Of a stretch of 10,334 nucleotides of DNA, positions 6,424 through 10,334 are shown in pieces (position 1 is the first letter of the stretch; each line of letters opens with the position of its first letter). The notes under the pieces were generated by a model. The model saw nothing but the letters and a program-made list of their open reading frames with translations. It did not search any database and had not been told where the DNA came from. A program made the position numbers and the translations under genes. Origin of the DNA: Phycisphaerae bacterium (GTDB lineage: Bacteria > Planctomycetota > Phycisphaerae > UBA1845); the NCBI GenBank assembly GCA_021604825.1, contig BQJS01000169.1:1-10334 (forward strand), in the 5' to 3' direction.

Positions 6424-6477
6424 GTCATGTTCATGATGTGGCGGCTAAACCGGTAGCTGCTGTGCGATAGATGTGGC

Positions 6478-6481
6478 GGAG
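6478..6481 (+). promoter_or_regulatory. Ribosome binding site fixing the rpoD start at ATG 6489
   Basis: GGAG lies 7 bases before ATG 6489. The in-frame ATG at 6471 has no such site and would place this GGAG inside the coding region, so the shorter protein is preferred. Confidence 0.7.
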
Positions 6482-6488
6482 ATTCTTA

Positions 6489-8198
6489 ATGACGACATTG
6501 GCGACCAAGACATTCGAAGACGTCAACGCTGAAATCGAAAAGTGCATGCTCGAATTGTCCGAGCTGGGCAAGAAGCGCGGGTACATCACGTGGGAAGAGG
6601 TCAACGAGGCCATCCCCGATGAGGCCGTTTCCCCAGACAAGCTCGAGATGATGCTGCTGCATTTTGAAGAGCAGAAGATCGATCTGCTCGACGAAATCGA
6701 AGCCGAAAAAATCGAAGCCCGACGCGGTCCCCGCAAAAAGGGTACCACGACTGACGAACCTGAAACTGCGAAAAAGGGCAAGGCAACCGTCGACGAGACC
6801 GGTGCCCGTCGCATCGACGATCCGGTGCGCATGTACCTGACGCAGATGGGCGAAATCCCGCTGCTCACCCGCGAGGAAGAGATCCGTCTGGCCAAGAAGA
6901 TCGAGCTGACGCGGATGGCTTTCCGCCAGAAGGTTCTCGAAAGCGATTACTGCGCTGCGCAAGCGGTCGATATTCTTCAGCGCGTTCACAACGGCACGCT
7001 TCCGTTTGATCGCACGATGAAAATCCTCACGTCCGAGCAGATGGCTAAGACGACCATCATGTCGCGGATGCCCGGTAACATCGCCACCGCCCGCGCCCTG
7101 CTATGTCGCAACGAAGAAGACTGGGAGTCGCTCAACCGCAAACGGGTGGCGGCTGCGACGCGTGCGCAGGTCGATGGACAAATGACCAGTCGACGCCGAA
7201 AGATCTCAAAACTTCTCGAAGAGCTTTCGCTGCGTACCAGTCGCATCACGCCATTGATGAAGAAGCTCGTGTCGATCAAGTCGAAAATGGTAGACCTCGA
7301 AAAGCGCATCGTGCAGATGTCCAAGCGGAAGAATGTTCCGATGGAAGACTACGAAGCAATGTGCGACGAGATCGAGGGCATGAAGTCGCTGGTGATGGAA
7401 GACACCGAATCGCTGACTGGTCGTCTGAGCATCATCTCGCGGGTCTTCTCGGAATACGAAGACGCCAAGCGAAAACTTTCCGGTGGAAACCTGCGCCTCG
7501 TGGTGAGTATCGCCAAGAAATATCGCAACCGTGGATTGAGCTTCTTGGACATCATCCAGGAAGGCAACACCGGTTTGATGCGCGCGGTCGATAAGTATGA
7601 GTACAAGCGTGGTTACAAGTTCAGCACATACGCGACATGGTGGATTCGCCAAGCCATCACCCGCGCCATCGCCGACCACGCCCGCACCATCCGCATTCCC
7701 GTCCACATGATCGAAACGATGTCACGCCTTCGCAACATTGCCAAACAGTTGTTGCAGGACCTGGGTCGTGAAGGCACCATTGAAGAAATCGCCAAGCGCG
7801 CACAGATGCCGGTGAGTGAAGCCCGCCGCGTCATGAAAATTTCGCGCCACCCGATCTCGCTTGATCGTCCGGTTGGCGAGAGCGAAGATTCGTACTTTGG
7901 CGACTTCATCGAAGACGCAGCCGCCGAGTCGCCGGTGATGTCAGCCGGTTCGGAAATGCTCAAGGATCGCATTGAAGAGGTGCTCAAGACGCTGACCTAC
8001 CGCGAGCGCGAGATTATTAAGTTGCGTTACGGAATTGGCGACGGATACACTTATACCCTTGAAGAAGTGGGCCGTATCTTCAAAGTCACCCGTGAGCGTG
8101 TCCGGCAGGTTGAGGCGAAGGCCATCCGCAAGCTTCAGCATCCGGTTCGGTCGCGCAAGCTCGAAGGATTCCTCGATAGCCCGGCGCGACTGGCGTGA
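6489..8198 (+). CDS. rpoD: RNA polymerase primary sigma factor RpoD/SigA
   Basis: The housekeeping sigma-70 subunit, which directs RNA polymerase core to -10/-35 promoters. 569 residues with the full group 1 layout. Region 1.1 is at about 20-65 ([14 protein letters not shown]). A Lys/Glu-rich linker leads to region 1.2 from residue 110 ([20 protein letters not shown]). A helical non-conserved region of roughly 190 residues follows. Region 2 starts at about 332 ([19 protein letters not shown]) and includes the -10 recognition helix around 381-395 ([18 protein letters not shown]). Regions 3.0-3.2 follow, with [21 protein letters not shown]. The region 4 helix-turn-helix is near 520-550 ([26 protein letters not shown]). 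The wording of regions 2-4 resembles planctomycete SigA proteins. It lies 107 bases downstream of dnaG and is probably co-transcribed with it; I see only a weak TTGTCA element (6422-6427) for an internal promoter. Confidence 0.97.
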   Translation: MTTLATKTFEDVNAEIEKCMLELSELGKKRGYITWEEVNEAIPDEAVSPDKLEMMLLHFEEQKIDLLDEIEAEKIEARRGPRKKGTTTDEPETAKKGKATVDETGARRIDDPVRMYLTQMGEIPLLTREEEIRLAKKIELTRMAFRQKVLESDYCAAQAVDILQRVHNGTLPFDRTMKILTSEQMAKTTIMSRMPGNIATARALLCRNEEDWESLNRKRVAAATRAQVDGQMTSRRRKISKLLEELSLRTSRITPLMKKLVSIKSKMVDLEKRIVQMSKRKNVPMEDYEAMCDEIEGMKSLVMEDTESLTGRLSIISRVFSEYEDAKRKLSGGNLRLVVSIAKKYRNRGLSFLDIIQEGNTGLMRAVDKYEYKRGYKFSTYATWWIRQAITRAIADHARTIRIPVHMIETMSRLRNIAKQLLQDLGREGTIEEIAKRAQMPVSEARRVMKISRHPISLDRPVGESEDSYFGDFIEDAAAESPVMSAGSEMLKDRIEEVLKTLTYREREIIKLRYGIGDGYTYTLEEVGRIFKVTRERVRQVEAKAIRKLQHPVRSRKLEGFLDSPARLA

Positions 8199-8239
8199 CG
8201 AATTACGCGGCGGGGCGTCGAACAAGGAAACGCTGATCG

Positions 8240-9256
8240 GTGGAAACGCGGGCCAACAGAAACATCAAGCCCCGCGCTTTCGGCGCCATCGGCATCGTCG
8301 TATTCGGCGCATGCATCGTTGCCCTTTGGGGCAATTTGCAACCTGTTGACCAACTGACCACAGACCATTCCCCGCGTGGGCATTCGAAGAAAAACGCTCG
8401 CATCCAATGGGGCATCTATCAAATCAACTGGGGGTCTGATCGCTTCGAGCACTTTCTCGATTTGACGATCGAGAAGCTGGCGTCGTCGCCCGATTACGTG
8501 ATGTTCTACCGCGATCTTCGGTGTCCTTTCCCGGCGCGTGCCGTCAAAATCATTCGCGAGCGCGGTGGCGTACCATCCATTTCGCTCGAGTTGTGGCATT
8601 GGGGGCGCGGGGAGACCAAATACCTATCGATGATCAACGCTGGCGAGTTCGATGATTTCTTCGAATCGTGGGCGCGGGATGCAAAAGCAGAGGGCGGTCC
8701 CGTGCTGCTGCGATTCGGTTTCGAATTCAACGGTGATTGGTTCAGTTGGTCGGGCGATCCAGAAGAATATGTCGCCGCGTGGCGTCGCGCGCATGGGATT
8801 TTCAAACGCATCGGTGCCGACAACGTTCAGTGGGTTTGGGCTCCCAACATCACGAGCGTTCCTGAGTCGCCGGCTAATGACATGCATTTGTATTATCCGG
8901 GTGATGCGTACGTCGATTGGGTTGGTGTGGATGGATACAATTGGGGCGACCATCACGACGAATGGCACACCTGGCAATCATGTCAGGCGATTTTCGAGAA
9001 AGTGTTAGCCGACTTCGATCGTCGCTATCCGAAGCATCCGGTGATGCTCGCCGAGTTCGGCAGCGTCGAAGATACGCCGGGTCGTAAGGGAAAATGGATC
9101 ACCGACGCCATGGCGTGGTTGTCCGAAAAGACGCGGGTGTCGGCTGTCATCTGGTTCAACCTCGACAAGCGGCGGGAGGGCGAGCAGGATTGGCGAATCG
9201 ATTCGTCCGCCGAATCGCTCGAAGCGTTTAACCGTTCTTTTGCGAATCCAAATTGA
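8240..9256 (+). CDS. Membrane-anchored glycoside hydrolase, GH26-type
   Basis: A 338-residue protein with a basic N-terminus and one hydrophobic segment at about 13-31 (AFGAIGIVVFGACIVALWG), most likely an uncleaved signal anchor with the enzyme outside the cytoplasmic membrane. The rest resembles GH26 TIM-barrel glycosidases, a family mainly of beta-mannanases plus some xylan- and glucan-active members. The predicted acid/base is E162 in LRFGFEFNGDWFSW, and the nucleophile is E272 in MLAEFGS; their 110-residue spacing fits GH26. The conserved His normally before the acid/base (HEMNG) is Phe (FEFNG), so the substrate may not be mannan. Trp and Tyr residues (ELWHWGRG, WVWAPNI, WVGVDGYNWGD) could line a sugar cleft. 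The start is GTG 8240, with AAGGAA at 8224-8229. It begins 41 bases after rpoD with no terminator seen, so read-through transcription is possible. Confidence 0.8.
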   Translation: METRANRNIKPRAFGAIGIVVFGACIVALWGNLQPVDQLTTDHSPRGHSKKNARIQWGIYQINWGSDRFEHFLDLTIEKLASSPDYVMFYRDLRCPFPARAVKIIRERGGVPSISLELWHWGRGETKYLSMINAGEFDDFFESWARDAKAEGGPVLLRFGFEFNGDWFSWSGDPEEYVAAWRRAHGIFKRIGADNVQWVWAPNITSVPESPANDMHLYYPGDAYVDWVGVDGYNWGDHHDEWHTWQSCQAIFEKVLADFDRRYPKHPVMLAEFGSVEDTPGRKGKWITDAMAWLSEKTRVSAVIWFNLDKRREGEQDWRIDSSAESLEAFNRSFANPN

Positions 9257-9337
9257 GTCTCCCGGTTTGCAACTATTTACCTCATCCGTTCGATTTGCGG
9301 TTGTATATGCAGCGAAATTAAGACACGATAGCGAGCA

Positions 9338-10334
9338 ATGACCGCCTCCGATGTAACAACGCCAACGGGTCCACAGGTTTGCTACGGACCCAACAGCCCC
9401 TTCGACGATGAAGAGCGGGCAACCATCGAGGCGATCTGTGCGCGGTTGGCAGCCAGCGACCGGAAAGAAGCGCCCAACCTGCTCGCAGCGATTCGTCAGC
9501 AGATCGTCAGCCTCGAATGGTTCGGCGAAATCACCGCGCAGTATCCTTCCCCGTTGAACGATCAACGCCTGGGCCAGCGTCGTCGCGGACTGTCGAGTCT
9601 GGTCAAGAGCTTGAGTCGCGCGACCCCGGCGAACTTTGAATTCCTCTTGCCGACGCGGACGCATCTGGGCCGGGCGCTCGTGATGGCCGAGGCGAATTTC
9701 TACCGATTACTCCGCTACGTCTGCATCGACATTTTCGACTCCGAGAGCGGCAACGAGTTGAAGGAACTCGCGACGATCGGGTTGCGACGCTGCTTGTATA
9801 TCAAACTGATCGAAGAGGTGCTGTCCGACATTGCGACGGGTGACGGTATCGAAACGCAGACGCGCTCGCGAGCGGTGGCTGCCCTTGCCCAGGTTTGGGA
9901 ACGTCGGGTGACGTTTCGGGTGAGCGATTTCTTTCCGATTTTGGATGCCGCGTGGAACGCCCGCCGGCGCATCACTGCGATCGGTGGGACGTTGATCGGC
10001 ACGCACGAAATGTTCGAGCTGTTCAAAGCCGGCTGCGATCCGGAATTCGTGGACTTTTTTGCAAGAGAGAGTCCGACCGATGACGAAGTCGGCGCGTTTC
10101 GCGAATTCCTCTTTGGCGCGACGACCGAAGAACTCAAAGCCAAGCAAAAGGAAATGGAGGAAGCCGGCACGCACTCGACCGAACTCGTCGATCCGATCGC
10201 TTCAACCGACCCCGAAAGCGCGACTGTGTTCTACGACTTCTTCCGCTCCCGCCACCTGCAAGCCATGGCCCGCCGCCTCGCCAACATCCCAGGCCCAAAA
10301 CACACCGCCGAAGCCTACGTCATGATGGCCTATC
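9338..10334 (+). CDS. Unrecognised protein, probably helical and cytoplasmic (3' partial)
   Basis: An open frame of 332 codons running off the window end with no stop. ATG 9338 is the first possible start after an in-frame TAG at 9329; only a weak GCGAG lies upstream. The translation (MTASDVTTPTGPQVCYGPNS, then DEERATIEAICARLAA) has no signal peptide or transmembrane segment and is rich in Leu, Ala, Arg and Glu, as in helical bundles. A Glu/Lys-rich stretch (TTEELKAKQKEMEEAG, about residues 265-280) may be a short coiled coil. Patterns such as SLVKSLSRATPANFEFLLPT and FYDFFRSRHLQAMARRLANI do not match a family I know. Codon use resembles the neighbouring genes. It follows the GH26 gene by 81 bases, so it may be a separate unit. 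No function can be assigned. Confidence 0.8.
   Translation, partial: MTASDVTTPTGPQVCYGPNSPFDDEERATIEAICARLAASDRKEAPNLLAAIRQQIVSLEWFGEITAQYPSPLNDQRLGQRRRGLSSLVKSLSRATPANFEFLLPTRTHLGRALVMAEANFYRLLRYVCIDIFDSESGNELKELATIGLRRCLYIKLIEEVLSDIATGDGIETQTRSRAVAALAQVWERRVTFRVSDFFPILDAAWNARRRITAIGGTLIGTHEMFELFKAGCDPEFVDFFARESPTDDEVGAFREFLFGATTEELKAKQKEMEEAGTHSTELVDPIASTDPESATVFYDFFRSRHLQAMARRLANIPGPKHTAEAYVMMAY

Noticed and set aside
6422..6451. Promoter just upstream of rpoD (TTGTCA, 18-base spacer, TAAACC)
   Set aside because: The -35 is good (5 of 6) but the -10 matches only 3 of 6, so it is not convincing as a separate promoter.
9005..9664. Long antisense open frame (219 codons)
   Set aside because: It overlaps the end of the GH26-type gene and the start of the downstream gene on the opposite strand; both sense genes have much better protein character.

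Overview
The window looks like a chromosomal segment of a bacterium in the Planctomycetota, most likely a Phycisphaerae-type lineage. The basis is the wording of the housekeeping sigma factor, the family resemblance of the coiled-coil membrane protein at 2178-3623 to proteins I associate with planctomycetes, and the Cys/Gly-rich C-terminal sorting-type tail of the first gene. This is recognition from memory, not a database result. All convincing genes are on the + strand. I see no rRNA, tRNA, insertion sequence, phage gene or CRISPR array.

Layout. (1) 3-791: 3' part of a secreted, beta-rich protein ending in a tripartite sorting tail; its start lies outside the window. (2) 976-1899: an amidohydrolase_2 (ACMSD-like) TIM-barrel protein whose first metal-binding His and C-terminal Asp are replaced, so it may be catalytically altered or inactive. 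(3) A candidate terminator and a good sigma70-type promoter (2029-2057), then 2178-3623: a single-pass membrane protein with a long coiled coil, a small beta domain and a C-terminal BRCT-like domain. (4) 3624-4401: a 778-base gap without a credible gene. It holds two G-run clusters, a strong extended -10 promoter and, about 60-90 bases downstream, a hairpin with a T-rich end, which together suggest a short RNA or a leader. (5) 4402-6381 dnaG (primase) and 6489-8198 rpoD (primary sigma factor), the core of the classical macromolecular-synthesis operon, here without rpsU. A 19-bp tandem duplication lies at the dnaG stop and a weak terminator-like hairpin lies between the two genes. (6) 8240-9256: a membrane-anchored GH26-type glycoside hydrolase only 41 bases after rpoD. 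(7) 9338 to the window end: the 5' part of an unrecognised, probably helical cytoplasmic protein.

How the genes fit together. dnaG and rpoD form a conserved unit linking replication priming and transcription initiation. The flanking genes (sorted surface protein, amidohydrolase-like protein, anchored coiled-coil/BRCT-like protein, anchored GH26) are individually interesting, but nothing in the sequence ties them into one defence or metabolic system. The best leads are the altered active site at 976-1899, the BRCT-like fold on a membrane-anchored protein, and the orphan promoter/hairpin unit at 3885-4005.
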